A stretch of 64,000 bases of DNA from Rhyacophila brunnea (GCA_022495005.1 JAGYXB010000699.1:186001-250000); one strand, 5' to 3'; shown: positions 49,095 through 60,843, counted from the first letter of the stretch. Notes: generated by a model not told the origin, from the sequence alone. Made by a program: numbers and translations.

Positions 49095-49762
49095 ACGTAT
49101 AACAGTGCGAAGGGTGGAGGCAGGCTGTTAAGGTCCGACATAATTAGTGCACACTAAACTTTGTCAGTCAAACGTAGGTATTTGTTTTCATTGAACTAAG
49201 ACTACAATGTTTAGACAGTGTTTGTTAGTTTTTTAAATTCAATAAATGTAATTTAATCGGCATTAGAAGGCCATTAGATATAATTAGCATGTTATTTAAA
49301 TGTGGTAATTAAATATTAATTACACAAATATTAAGTACACAATAGTCAAAAAATATTCGCTCATCTATAAAATATCTAAAATTATGCCATTAAGCCATAC
49401 ATAATTTTAGATAGGAGAATATTTTTTTATCGAACATGGTTTGGTTGATACAGGGTTTAATGAATTTTATAAAACTAACCCACACCCTGTGTAAATGTAT
49501 TCTTAATTAAACGAAAATAATTTATTATGACTGAAAAGGTGTGCACTATTTTTGTCGGATCGCCCATAGCACACCTAAACTATTATGGCTTAGGGTTTAT
49601 TAGGGTTTGAATTTTAAAAACTAACCGGCATCATCTGTAAATTGTATTGTTAGTTCAATGAAAACAAATAAATATGACTGACAATGTTTAGTAGTGTGTA
49701 CTTAGGTACTATTTATGTCGAATTTTGATAACCTAGATCCACCCTTCGCCACTGACGTATAA
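49095..49762. mobile_element. MITE-P copy 2, perfect 8-bp target duplication
   Basis: The element is 49103-49754 between ACGTATAA repeats (49095-49102 and 49755-49762). It begins CAGTGCGAAGGGTGGAGGCA and ends CCACCCTTCGCCACTG, with inverted similarity extending more than 130 bp (TAGTGCACACTAAACTTTGT on the left, its inverse on the right). The interior holds partial extra copies of the arm (GTCGGATCGCCC...), so it is a rearranged, longer version. Confidence 0.85.
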
Positions 49763-50323
49763 CCTAGATACCTACCTGCCTATTGGAGTATTTTTTTTAA
49801 ATAATATTTTAGATATAGTTCCATAATGCATTATCAATCGCACCCGAATGAATTTACATCATTTATTTTTATAAAAATCGTGATTAGAGCGAGTTGAATG
49901 ATTAACTACTGGTTTTCCAACCTTTTTGTTTCAAATTGTACTGTAGGTAGACAGTTTTTTAACTGCACCCAAAAATTCTGAATAATGGATGAGTTTAGTG
50001 TGCACCACACAGTTTCTCAATATCAATACCGTTTCTCTCATTTCTGAGTTTCTGACCCCTCGTTAAACCAGCCACCGCCAAAAATTAATATCAACAAAAT
50101 ATTGTTATTAATTTATATACTGTCTGTTGCAAGACAAATAGAATATCTTCCTCTGCCTACATCAATTTGGCTGGATATTTAGCGCCGAGTGTGTCCTGAA
50201 TCGACTAAGCCTTGATGGGTGTTTTTCGGAAATAGTTTTCATATTGTGAAAGAAAACTCAAATACATATCGTTTGAAAAATCTAGCAGATGTCTTATAAT
50301 AAATTTCATTTTCACTGGGTGTA
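49763..50323. other. non-coding DNA with a possible hAT-end fragment
   Basis: CTGGTTTTCCAACCTTTTTG near 49912 resembles the end of the 39513-39768 element. No partner end was found. Nothing else. Confidence 0.35.
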
Positions 50324-50914
50324 ATACCTACCAGTAGCGAAGGATGGAGGTAGACTGTTAATACCCCCCATAAATAGTACACATTAAACTTTGTTAGTCA
50401 TACGTATTTGTTTTTATTGAACTAAGACTACAATTTACATATGGTGTTGGTTAGTTTTTAAAAATCAATTAAGCCCTGCCATAATAGTTTTGGTATATTT
50501 TGGGCGACACGACAAAATTGTACACACTTTTTCATTCATACTTATTTGTTTTCGTTTGAATAAGAATACATATTACATAATTATATTGCTGGATTTTTTT
50601 TAAATTTATTAAGCCCTGCCTAAACCAAACTATAATAGATAAAAATATGATTATATCTATAAAATATCCAAAGTTATATATGATTTAATTGCATAATTTA
50701 AGATATTTTATATATAGACGAGTATTTTTTCACTATTATCTATTAGTGCATGGTTTTCGCAGGATTTAATTTAATTTTAAGAACTAACCAACACCATCCG
50801 TAAATTATAGTCTTCTTTCAATGAAAACAAATACGTATGACTGACAAAGTTTAATGTGCAATATTTATGGCGGATCTTAACCGCCTACCTCCACCCTTCT
50901 CCACTGATACGTAC
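50324..50914. mobile_element. MITE-P copy 3, 8-bp target duplication
   Basis: The element is 50332-50906. It begins CAGTAGCGAAGGATGGAGGT and ends CCTCCACCCTTCTCCACTG. Arms pair over about 150 bp, including ATACGTATTTG and GGTGTTGGTTAGTT on the left and their inverses on the right. The flanks ATACCTAC and ATACGTAC match at 7 of 8 positions. CAGTG ends with 8-bp duplications suggest hAT. Confidence 0.85.
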
Positions 50915-51792
50915 TAGATTTATACTTTGATACGGGTGTTTAAGCTATGCATTACAATTGCATGTGATCGGTGTCGCTTAAAGTAACAATTAAAATTTTA
51001 ATAATTTAGGTATAATTTAATAATTTATTGTATGAGTGTTTTAAACTATTCCGAAACCCCTTTTTAAATCATCTGACGAATTTATTAGGTCATCTTCGTC
51101 AAATAAAATTGCGACTGCTTATGATTATTAAATGTTTCTAATATCCATATGCAAAAACCAAAGTTGCATCATTGGATTTTCATTTTTATCGATTCCTGTA
51201 AAAACAAATACAAAACATCTAAATAAAGAAATACTTATAAATCTTAGTTTAACTTTTCATGCGCATTCATTAAATTAAAAAAAAAATATAAGTATTATTG
51301 GGCGAAGCAAATGAGGCGGTCGCTTGCTCTGAAACTGTTGACATTTTATATAGTTGTGTATTTTAACAATCTGAATGTAAAAAATGTTTAATTAATACTA
51401 AATAGCTATGCATCTGCGCCTCAAGCTTCCACGTAGATAAAGCCACCATCGATTATGTTGGAACTTAGGTACTAGACCGATTAAGTTGTTTCCTTTGCAA
51501 TTTTCCGATACCCATGAATATAACCTTTATTTATAGGTAATATCTACTATCTAGGTTACTTAAATACTATTAAGTATTACGTTGGCACAATGAAAATGAC
51601 TAAAATCAAAGTAAGATTAACTATTTTCCATAATTAACAAAGCCTATCAAAGTATTTCAATATATGTATATACTTACATAAAATTATAAAGAATATCTAC
51701 TTATTAAAACATTTTTAACGGTAACTACCTAAGTACCTAATTAGATACCTGAAGAGTATGTATTTACGAATATATTATGATATACATTAAAC
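50915..51792. other. AT-rich non-coding DNA, nothing recognised
   Basis: No supported feature in this stretch. Confidence 0.5.
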
Positions 51793-52325
51793 CTCAGCCC
51801 CCATTAGGGTGGGGGCTGACAAGGCTCTAGTCTGGGTGCCCAGCGTGGCGGTTTAATGAGATATGATGATCAATATAATTAAGTGATAACTCACGTGTAG
51901 ATGTTTATTTTATAATTATCTTTTAATAAAAACAGCTATGTATTTATTTATTTTAAAATACAAAAAATGCTTAAAATACACGAAATACCCTTAATTTTAA
52001 TTTACCTCGTGGAACCATGAAGTTCCGCGGAATACCATTTGGGATATTGCTGCTGTAGAGCATCATACTACCCCTTTTTCCGACCATGTCCGATCTTAAT
52101 AGGATCATATGGGTCTCCACAGAGTAGAGGTTTGTATTAACAAATTTTGTTTTTTACAAGAAATGGATGTCAGCCACTTGCTCAACCTATTAGGTCCATA
52201 CCCTGACTCACACACAAATTGAAAAACAATATGTGTACTTGCCAGACCCAGGATTCGAACCTGAGACCCTTTAGCGATACCAAAAATCCTGGAGTGAGGG
52301 TCCGCTTCATTATGTGGAGGCAATG
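51793..52325. mobile_element. MITE-G copy 2, split by a SINE A insertion
   Basis: The left end CTCAGCCCCCATTAGGGTGG and GGCTCTAGTCTGGG match the 35404 copy. The interior (AAATACCCTTAATTTTAATTT, CCTCGTGGAACC) matches the 53399 copy. The right end, TTTAGCGATACC ... TCCTGGAGTGAGGGTCCGC, resumes after the SINE. Flanks CATTAAAC and CTTTATGG agree at only about 4 of 8 positions. Confidence 0.8.
52073..52271 (-). mobile_element. SINE A, copy 3, truncated head, nested in MITE-G
   Basis: The minus strand keeps the 3' hairpin region, the conserved body and the B box (GGTTCGAATCC), but is cut right after CTCAG, losing the A-box half. It sits between the MITE-G words CATACTACCC and TTTAGCGATACC. CCTTT on both sides may be a short target duplication. 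Confidence 0.88.
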
Positions 52326-53390
52326 CTTTATGGGTTATATATAGTTACACTCGTGGTCATATATTCTATTTCAAAGAAAAGTAATTTCAACCTCTCGGAG
52401 CATAAAAAATTTTAATTACTCTGTTGTAAATCATATTGCACGAAAAAGTGTCGCAAACTTTACACTGTGCTTAATTATATTGAAATGTATGTTTAATTAT
52501 CAGAGGAGGATAACAGATTGTACCTACCATTCATTTCACAGATCTCTATCTGAACTGCTATCTTCAAAAAAAAAAAAGTATCCACCAATAAAAATATCGA
52601 AATATCACACGTCTGCAAAGATAATAAATAGCGGACCCAAGTCTGTGAAACCCACTTCAAAAAAATTGTTTAATCTGGAGATTGATTTACAACCTGTTGT
52701 TTATTTGGCCTGAAAGACTTCAGTCCTTTCTCAGAAGTTTATTTTATCAACTCAAAAATATACTTTATCAGTCTCACCTTTTCATTATTTGCTATTCTTA
52801 AATATATTGTGTAAAAGAGTCGTTAGTGTCAATACAACTCACAGAATCGTATTTTTGGCTGTAGTAATTTCAAAAAAATTAACAAACTCTTAACTCAACA
52901 TTTATATATACAAAGTATACATACATAGGTATTAAAAGTAAGTGTTACATAGCCATAAATATATTAAACTAGTTAATTTAAATAAATATATATTACGCAA
53001 TGGTGTAATCTACTATATAAGTAGATAGGTAGGTACACAATATATTATATTTTGTAAAATTAAATTAGACTAAGTAGTGATCATGGTCTTCATACCTTCC
53101 ACCTTGGATCCACTAATAGTTCACATGTACTTATAACTATAAAACATTTCACTACATTAACTTCACCCTGTTACGAAATAACGAATAAAATCTTTACATT
53201 TAAAAAAACTGTGTTTTTATTTATTTGAAATGAATTACCATTTGTTTATTGTTAATTATTGCCTTAACATAATATCAGTGCAGTGCATCCTAATTAATAT
53301 TGAAATATTACATCTTCGAAATGATGACTTTGAAATAAATAAAATTATTTATTGAAAAAATAAACAGGTAGATATTGCATAAAATAATAA
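52326..53390. other. AT-rich non-coding DNA, nothing recognised
   Basis: A 77-codon plus frame at 52480 is Lys/Ser-rich without any motif. No supported feature. Confidence 0.45.
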
Positions 53391-53654
53391 TATTCTGCCA
53401 TAGCCGCCACAATGAAGGAGGGGGGAGGACTGGCAGGGCTCTAGCCTGAGGTCCCGGGCTTAGATGATAAAGAAATGTACGCATGTAAATATACATGGAA
53501 TATCCTTAATTTTACATCGTGGAATCCTGGGGTTCAGTAAAATATTACTTGGGAAACGCTATTGTAGTACGTCACACTATATTTAATCTTAGTTAGCTCC
53601 GCCAAAGATCCTGGCATGGGGGTAGCTTCAGGTTGTGGGGGCCATGTTTGCTGC
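53391..53654. mobile_element. MITE-G copy 3
   Basis: The element is 53399-53646. It runs from CATAGCCGCCACAATG and GGCAGGGCTCTAGCCTGAGG to GATCCTGGCATGGGGG and GTTGTGGGGGCCATG. It is shorter than copy 1 through an internal deletion. Flanks TATTCTGC and TTTGCTGC agree at 6 of 8 positions. Confidence 0.8.
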
Positions 53655-54099
53655 AATTATAATTTGAATGTAGCCATCTAGGTATTTCTAATATAATTTG
53701 TAATTAACGTAGTATTATTAGTCGAAGATTGTATACCACAATAAAATTATTGTTGATCAAAAGATTGATATTATATTTGCCATCAGGGAACACAAAAATA
53801 GTAGGAAGTGAGTTGCTTTCAGGGTGAGCCTAAACAAGATTTAATTCTCAAGTGTGGAAAAACATTGGATAAGCTTATACACGTGTTAAAGAATATGTTA
53901 TTTTCAATAGTTATGTATATCTGTACCTATTATAGTATGGTAAATAAACAATGCACAATGTTTTGTATAGTAAGTTATAAAACTACATCAATTTTAATCA
54001 ATCTCAGTTTATTGCTGGATGACTTATCTCGATCCTTGGGCGTTTTTGTTACCTTGCTTTTACTTTCACCAATCTTGTATGTTTCAACAATGCAGCAGG
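53655..54099. other. AT-rich non-coding DNA, nothing recognised
   Basis: A 109-codon plus frame spans 53808-54137. It is hydrophobic by composition, overlaps the antisense of a LINE fragment, and I do not regard it as a gene. Confidence 0.45.
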
Positions 54100-54245
54100 C
54101 ATGGTTGTCGTTTCAGTATTTTAAAATCTCTTGGTAACCTCTTGATGATGTGGTCTGCCCATCTGCACTCGGAAGTCAATGAGCATTAGTGTTATCCAAT
54201 TGTGTTTTTCTCGATCATCGCGTCTTATTCCCAATATGCACCTCT
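54100..54245 (-). pseudogene. degenerate RTE-like LINE fragment
   Basis: The minus strand reads ERCILGIRRDDREKHNW and, after a frame change, VQMGRPHHQEVTK, resembling the MERxxLGIxRxDRxxN ... MGRxHHQ part of RTE-like reverse transcriptase C-termini. It corresponds to the GIEMCMLAVTRKDHK block of the 58679 copy. Short and without tail or duplication. Confidence 0.5.
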
Positions 54246-54291
54246 CCGTATATTTGAATGATTATTTTTTAATACTGAGTTTTTATTTACA

Positions 54292-54772
54292 GGTTAGATC
54301 AGGGGTGGAGAATCTGCAGCCGACCATTAAAATGAATCCATTGTTTTAAAATAAATCTTTTTAATTCTGTTAATATATTTTGTTTTATAAATATATATGT
54401 CATTATTTTAAGCTTAATCTGAAATGCAAGTAAATATTCAAATTCTTCCCTTCAAAATGCAGTCATTAAAAGGCTTGTTAACTTTAAAATTAATATAAAT
54501 TGTCTGTTATATATTTCGGTTAAATATGAAAATAAATCACCGATAGATACTATGCCAATAAAACTGATTTATTTATTTATTGGCCCTAAACCAAATTACT
54601 TATTTTTTATGCAATACTGAATAATATACAAAATTTTGAATAATCTTAGAAGTACAATACAATACCGTTAATTTTAAGTTAATTAGTTCCTACATCGATT
54701 TTACAAATTAATGCACATCTTGAAAGTTCTGAGTCTTCCAAAATAAAAAATTTCCCCACCACTGGGTCAGGT
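54292..54772. mobile_element. hAT-like MITE with CAGGGGTGG ends
   Basis: The element is 54300-54764. It begins CAGGGGTGGAGAATCTGCAG and ends TTTCCCCACCACTG. Flanks GGTTAGAT and GGTCAGGT match at 6 of 8 positions. The AT-rich interior has no coding. Ends resemble, but differ from, the 4151-5105 hAT. Confidence 0.75.
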
Positions 54773-55365
54773 ATTTGTCATTATGAAACAATTTTTATTT
54801 ATTTAATAAATTAAATATTTAGCAATCATATTTTATCTCAAATTATTGACGTTTCATAACAAGTGTCATAATTGAATATGCCACACTGTTCGATTTTGTA
54901 AAATATCACCTGACCTTTGTCACAAAATATTATAATAATTCTCATTTTTTTCACTGTTATCCTTTATTCAGCATTCAATATCATTAAAATGTACGTGTTG
55001 GAAAATGACAAAAGATTATTTTTTATCCGCACGGTTAATTGATTGATTTTTTGGAAGCCGTATTTGAATATAACAGAGTGCATTGTTAATATGACATCGC
55101 TCCATCGAGAACGGCAGGTCTCTTTTTGTGTCATTTGATTGATTGAATTTCAAATTGATCGAGTAGATAGGTACCTCGTGACTTGTCTATATAATAATAT
55201 GTGTATACATCCACGTGTATATGCAGCTAATAAAACGTAGCTTTTTTAGTTGACAGGCTGTAATTTTTTTAGGTGGATTTGTCAAAAAAATAATGCAGCA
55301 AATTAAAAATCAGAAAATAAAATCGTATTATACATACAGGTAAATTCTAAATTATCATATTATGA
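54773..55365. other. AT-rich non-coding DNA, nothing recognised
   Basis: No supported feature in this stretch. Confidence 0.5.
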
Positions 55366-55605
55366 GATATTTTGGTACTGTTCGGATATCAGGAATACAG
55401 CGGAAAACACATTTTGAAAATAGCCGATAAACTGGATTATTTCTTAGGTTAACATAACCAAACCTAACCTAACCTAACCTAACCAAACCAAGCCCAACCT
55501 AACCTAACCTAAACTAACCCAAACTAACAAATAATCCAGTATATCGGGTATTATCAAAATGTGTTTTCCGCTGTATTCCTGATCATCGAACAGTACCGAT
55601 ATTTT
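55366..55605. mobile_element. MITE-T copy 5, telomere-motif core, 8-bp target duplication
   Basis: The element is 55374-55597 between perfect GATATTTT repeats (55366-55373 and 55598-55605). It begins GGTACTGTTCGG and ends CGAACAGTACC. Arms match the other copies (CAGCGGAAAACACATTTTGA, ATAGCCGATAAACTGGATTA). The core is the longest seen, about 80 bp of CCTAA/CCAAA/CCCAA units. Confidence 0.92.
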
Positions 55606-57368
55606 TATATGTATGCACCTACCTATATATTATTATATTATGTAACATTTGAGAATTTTCATTATTTTTATATATAAATAAAATGCAGTATGTCACTTTC
55701 CCGAGATCTTTAATTCACAATGACAGTATGATAGATGAAGATTTCCGATTGTTTAGAAAGGCTTAAGTGACAGTACAGAATCCACCCAATATTGTTATTT
55801 GGAAATTATATTTCGATGGTTTAAAGACTTTAAAATTTAAACTTTAAAGTGATTTTTGATACCCAACTATTTTTCTTTATATACTTATATTGATGTATTT
55901 TAAATCACTTGTTTGTATTAAATCAAAAATAATAAAGGTGGAAAATACAAATCATAAGTCTGAGCGACCCATTTTTTGCCAGCTTTCTAATTTTTGAAAT
56001 ACGTTATTTCTACCGAATACTCGCGATGACAGATGTTCAAAATAAATTAATATAGCTTTACCTATTGTCATTGCCCGAAAATTACATTTTGACTGTATTT
56101 TCTCAATCAATTCTTATTCGTTTTAATATTCGTAAAATATCTAAAAAAAAATGAGCACCTGCAAAGTTTTGCGTATAGTGAGTGGGCAGGCTATTTTTTA
56201 AAACTAATTTACAAAAAAATAGACAAAAAGATATGCGTCTTTTTTAAGATTATCATACTTTCTGAAGAAGCGACTGCCTCGTCTACTTCATGGAAACCCG
56301 CTACTGGGGACAGCAAAGAGAAGCCTTCGCTTAACTGTGGATCAAGATTCGAGAGTGGCTGATATAATAATATACTATGTAGGTAATATAATTAGCCGTA
56401 TTCAACGCATCCTGATAATTTTATATTATAAATCATTGATGGGCAACCCTTTTTTACGAGGGACAAATTAAATACCAAAAACTTTTTGAAGACTACATTT
56501 ATACACATAGGTACTAGGTAAAAAAACTACCTACTTACATAAAATGTATTGTCCGCATAATTACCTTAACTGATTATCTTACTAATCAAATAAAATCGTT
56601 TTCATTCTTCAATATATTGTTTTTTTCGAATCATTCCTGGGGCGAAAAAATACCTTGGAGAGGCTCATCATGGATGTAAATGTTAGTTACATAGTAAATC
56701 ATGATTCACTATTGACCAAACATGAAAAAATGTATCCGAAATAACAATAACTAGTTTTATTTTTACAATTTAATAAAAAATATACACAGCTATTTTTATT
56801 ATAATAATTATAATACTGATTATAAAAAAATAAAGAATATATTATGCCTAGAATTAATTTCATACCGAAAGCTCTAAAAAGGTTACGATGCAATACAATT
56901 TTACCTTAATATTATTATATTAAATGCAAATTCTGTACCCGTTTTGCATACATGATTTATATACGAAAGAGAATTAACAATGGTGAGATTTAAAAACTAT
57001 TAAATAAACCGCTTCTCGCACGTGGGGCTGGATTGACACGTGCCATTTCCATTCTGATTGAAACAATATTTAACTACGGATTCGTCGCGCCATTTTGAGG
57101 TTAACTAATATCCGCTTCCGCTACGGAGACTATTTGCCTCATTATTTCCGTAAATGGTAAATGTGTCACATTTGATTATTAAATATTACATATTATTAAA
57201 TGACAGTCGATGTTTAATTAAGCCACCCTCCACCAGTTGAAATCCAATAAAAAATATGTTATATTCAATCAACCTGTCGCTCATGCATAAACAATTGTAA
57301 CTTTATCAAAGCTAAAATGTGTATAAAAAAAACATGTGTCGTGGAATCGACGTCAGAGACATCAGATG
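55606..57368. other. AT-rich non-coding DNA, nothing recognised
   Basis: A slightly GC-richer, non-repeat patch at about 57015-57140 contains GACACGTGCC. No supported gene or element. Confidence 0.45.
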
Positions 57369-57769
57369 TCGACACCGGGTCTAGGACGATTTGGCACGGA
57401 CAACTGGACGCCACGGAATTCGAAAATAAATAGACGTTAGGTACTTACAGGTACTTTAAAAAAAATATTCAATATTATTATTTATACTTCAATGATTATA
57501 TTATGATTTAATAGTTGGTAAGAATGTAAATATGCAGACGTAAACAATGATTTAATCGTGGATATGTTTAAGTTCCAACGAAAAAAGAGTTTTTTATTTT
57601 ATATAAAGCCTTAGGCATGGTAATTCTCAATCCGCGATAAAGAATATATTATGTGAAGAGTAAAATAAATTCAAACTACTAAGTAGTAGATAGAAACTAA
57701 TTAAAATACCTCGTCTACACGTGCGGCGTCCAATTGTCCGGAGGCCAGTCGTCCCACTCCCTCGACACC
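57369..57769 (+). mobile_element. MITE-L copy 3, 8-bp target duplication
   Basis: The element is 57377-57761, flanked by TCGACACC (57369-57376 and 57762-57769). It begins GGGTCTAGGACGATTTGGCA and ends GGCCAGTCGTCCCACTCCC. It is full length and uninterrupted, and shows what copy 1 looked like before the SINE entered. Confidence 0.9.
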
Positions 57770-58456
57770 ATCTAATTACTTTGTAAACGCATTTTACAGA
57801 ATGTATTTTATTTTATTTGCGGATTACAATACACTACGCACTCCATAAGCGGCTGTCAAATGTGTTGATGGACTGATTCTGATACGATTGGCCAGGACTA
57901 TTTATTTATATCCAGCGGCAATTTTTATTGACGCATGTGACGCAATCGATTCGTTAGAAGGTTAAAAATGTGTCTCAAAATAGTTCAGACCAATGATAGA
58001 ATTATTAAATCACACGAAAATCTTACATGTTACTTAATGTTAGTAGGCAGTACATCGAGCCACTGCATCAAGAAGAAAATTATCAATATTCAAAATTTTA
58101 GTGTAAGTGTGAGTTTTAGGAAAGCCCCAGCTGCTGATTGCGAGCCCCCTTACAATGTTAATTGAGAAAATGATTTTTTTTAACATATAAGTATTATAAT
58201 AAACCATTTCTTTTATTCATTTGAATAAAAGAAATTGTTTGTTAAAGATTGTTAGCAAGTTCAAGTAGACGTTATAACTAAAAATATTTGGCGAGAGCCG
58301 GACGTCGGTTAGTAATTAAGATAATTAATATTCCTTGATTTAATACACGCAAATCGATAGTCAACAATAACACAATTTGATAAGAATTTCATTGTATGAC
58401 CCACTAGTTTAAATTGTCGTCATTAGATAGGAAGCTCGTAGCATAATAATTGGTTA
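57770..58456. other. non-coding DNA with a perfect small hairpin
   Basis: At 58206-58235 a perfect 13-bp stem (ATTTCTTTTATTC) closes an ATTT loop, and outer AAAC/GTTT adds four more pairs. Otherwise nothing recognised. Confidence 0.5.
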
Positions 58457-58530
58457 ATGCACAGATTGGCGCAACACCTATGGTTATACGGGTTGAAATC
58501 CCGTCGAGTTCTGTATTTTTTTTCAAACAT
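58457..58530 (+). repeat. tRNA-like SINE head fragment
   Basis: TTGGTTAATGCACAGATTGG followed by ACGGGTTGAAATCCCGT: a T-arm hairpin with a near-consensus B box. Ends in a T-run. Family not assigned. Confidence 0.45.
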
Positions 58531-58678
58531 AATTTTTTTAGTGGGTATATATCAGAGATATTTTCATGTTATGATTGTTATGTATGTCCAGTATAAGTAT
58601 TATATTATTATTTATGTTTTTAGTAGTAAATATTATTGTGATATGCAATTTAATATTTCATAAATTGTATAGAATAGT

Positions 58679-59068
58679 ATCTTGAAAAGTTACCTCCCAC
58701 TCTGTCTTAAGCGTAAAGTATTCAACCAATCTGTGCTACCGGTGTTCACGTATGCGTGTGAAATATGGGTTCGTAATGTAAGAGAAATCCAAAAGTTACG
58801 AGTAGCGAAACGTGGCATTGAAATGTGCATGTTGGCCGTAACACGAAAAGATCACAAAATAAAACAATGGACAAGAAAGCAGACAAGAGAACGTGATGTT
58901 GAGAGGTTTCTAAGCAATGGCGATGGGCTGGACACATCGTTCGGTAAGTGGACAACCGCGAGACAGATACAATGGTATCCAGGGAGCACTAAACGACTAG
59001 ATGGACGCCTTAACACCCGCTGGATGGACGAGTTCATAAAAATCGACACCGGTTGATGATGATGATGA
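58679..59068 (+). mobile_element. 5'-truncated RTE-like LINE with GAT-repeat tail
   Basis: One open frame (58682-59056) encodes KRKVFNQSVLPVFTYACEIW, RVAKRGIEMCMLAVTRKD, RKQTRERDVERFL, a TKRLDGRLNTRWMDEFIK block and a stop: the RTE-like C-terminus (LPVLTYGxETW ... RGxxExxxLxxxRxD ... GRPxxRWxDD). The stop is followed at once by (GAT)n, the usual simple-repeat tail of insect RTEs. AATAGT on both sides (58673-58678 and 59069-59074) may be a short target duplication. Confidence 0.8.
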
Positions 59069-59074
59069 AATAGT

Positions 59075-59329
59075 TTTATAATTTCAGTTGTAAGTTATTT
59101 CATTTACGAAATATGTATTAGAAATACAATTACATACTTCAATATTTTGGTTTTGAAATATGAATATATACATTTTTTTGTAGAGGGGTGCTGATAATTT
59201 TGGGTGATATTATAAAAGATGATTTTTTTCAACACCTTTGAATAATTTATTGAAGAAAAATAACATGTTTTATTAGAGGAAGATTATCGTATATTTAAGT
59301 AGTATTGAATAAATATATCCCACTGGCTA
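59075..59329. other. AT-rich non-coding DNA, nothing recognised
   Basis: No supported feature in this stretch. Confidence 0.5.
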
Positions 59330-59600
59330 AGCAGCCAATACCTCTATGATATTCGACACTTGTCGGATCTCGATCAGAACACTTCGAAAATTTTCACTTG
59401 CATTTCCTTGTAAACAAGTAAGGGGTGTGAGCGACCAGATAGCGCGAATCTTCCCTCCTCCGGCGGGCGATTCCTCCGCCGTCGTGGGGTCGGGTCAAAT
59501 TTAGCATGACGGGTCGCATATGATGATCGAGGCATAAATATCGCATTATGTCAGGATGGGGCGTGCTGAGAAAGGGTCGCAATGAATATGGGGTGACTAT
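59330..59600. promoter_or_regulatory. GC-richer island, candidate regulatory DNA
   Basis: CpG words and local GC peaks (CTCCGGCGGGCG, CCGCCGTCGTGGGG) stand out from the AT-rich flanks. No repeat match in the window, no sustained frame with motifs. Could also be an unrecognised GC-rich element. Confidence 0.25.
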
Positions 59601-59766
59601 TAGTTGTACCTGTAAACTTTTAATAAAAAACCCGCACATATAATAAAATTAAAAAATATTGGAATAAGAATAAATACTCTGAAAAAAATACGAGAGGTAA
59701 ACTCCGAAAGTAATGTGAGTTATTTAAAAAAAATATTTTAAATATTATACCTATATTAGGCTATAC

Positions 59767-59982
59767 GCCTACGATGGCTGAGAAACTTACGCCTTCCAGG
59801 TTCAAATCATGGGTCTGTCAAATACGCATATTGTTTCTCAATTTGTGTTTGGAGTATGGACCTAATAAGTTGAGCAAGTGGCTAACATCCATTTCTCGTA
59901 AATGCAAAACTATGTTAATACAAAACCTCCACTCTGTGGAAACCTTTATTTTGATTCTATTAGGATTGGACATGGTAAACAA
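59767..59982 (+). mobile_element. SINE A, copy 4 (diverged)
   Basis: The head is weak (CGATGGCTGAGAAACTTACG, then a mutated B box GGTTCAAATCA). The body is clear: TATTGTTTCTCAATTTGTG, GGACCTAATAAGTTGAGCAA, CATCCATTTCTCGTAAA and the ATTCTATTAGGAT 3' hairpin region. TAGGCT occurs just before and just after and may be a remnant duplication. It is the oldest-looking copy. Confidence 0.85.
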
Positions 59983-60293
59983 TAGGCTTAACGATTTTAA
60001 AGAACGCGTGCTTGTCAACGTACAGATTCACACTTTCACTTTGATTTATTTACATTTGGAAAAGCTATCGATTAATAACAAATATAGGTATTTCTTTCAT
60101 GATATTAACTGTCAATTCTTAATGGTAAGTAGTTGTATTACATAAAATAAAACACAATATGTAGTACCTACTTACTTACTCCATACAATTAAATAACAAT
60201 AGTGTCCCATTGAAAATAACGAAACCGGTGCTGATTATTATTAAATTAACACAAAAAGGTATTATATTTAGTACTACACAATATTATGATGTA
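59983..60293. other. AT-rich non-coding DNA, nothing recognised
   Basis: The plus frame entering from SINE A continues here without any motif. Confidence 0.5.
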
Positions 60294-60519
60294 TCTTATG
60301 TTATATATATATATTTTTTTTTAGAATTATTAATAACCATGTCCTTGCTTTTTCGTACAAGGTGGTTGGTTGTTAGTAATTTTTGAACAATCACAAACAC
60401 CCAGGCTTTGAGAAAAACACATAAATGTTTTTGTCATAACCGGGATCGAACCCATAACTCTCGCGTGGAAGGCCAGCCCCTTACCCACTGCACCACGAGA
60501 GCTGCCTCTTACGTTATAT
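60294..60519 (-). mobile_element. SINE B, copy 2, 13-bp target duplication
   Basis: The body is about 60307-60506 between TCTTATGTTATAT (60294-60306) and TCTTACGTTATAT (60507-60519), one mismatch. The minus strand has the head GCTCTCGTGGTGCAGTGGGT, a B box (GGTTCGATCCC), the body TGTTTTTCTCAAAGCCTGGG, CCACCTTGTACGAAAAAGCA and a poly(A) tail. Confidence 0.9.
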
Positions 60520-60843
60520 TATAATAACATATTAAAAGTTTTCGCGCGATAAACATCGACTTTCCTATGCAGCCCCATACTTTAACACAGATTTGTAGCC
60601 ATTTGTCAAAAAATCGTTTCAAAGTCGCTTCCCACAACTTAATACACACTTTAGCGTGCAATGATTAAATAATGCCGCCAAAAAGAACAGGAAAGTAGCT
60701 GTTCCGGATCGGCGGGGATAAATAAGTTTTGGATAAGGCCAAAACCTGCTAAGGGTTGCTATACTAAACAACATGTTAATAGAGTACGCAAAAGTTTTTT
60801 GGGTATTAATAATTGGAATATTAGAAAATTATGTCAAGTGTAG
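60520..60843. other. non-coding DNA, nothing recognised
   Basis: No supported feature in this stretch. Confidence 0.5.

Noticed and set aside
53808..54137. 109-codon hydrophobic frame, membrane-protein-like
   Set aside because: Overlaps antisense of a LINE fragment; hydrophobicity follows from T-rich sequence.
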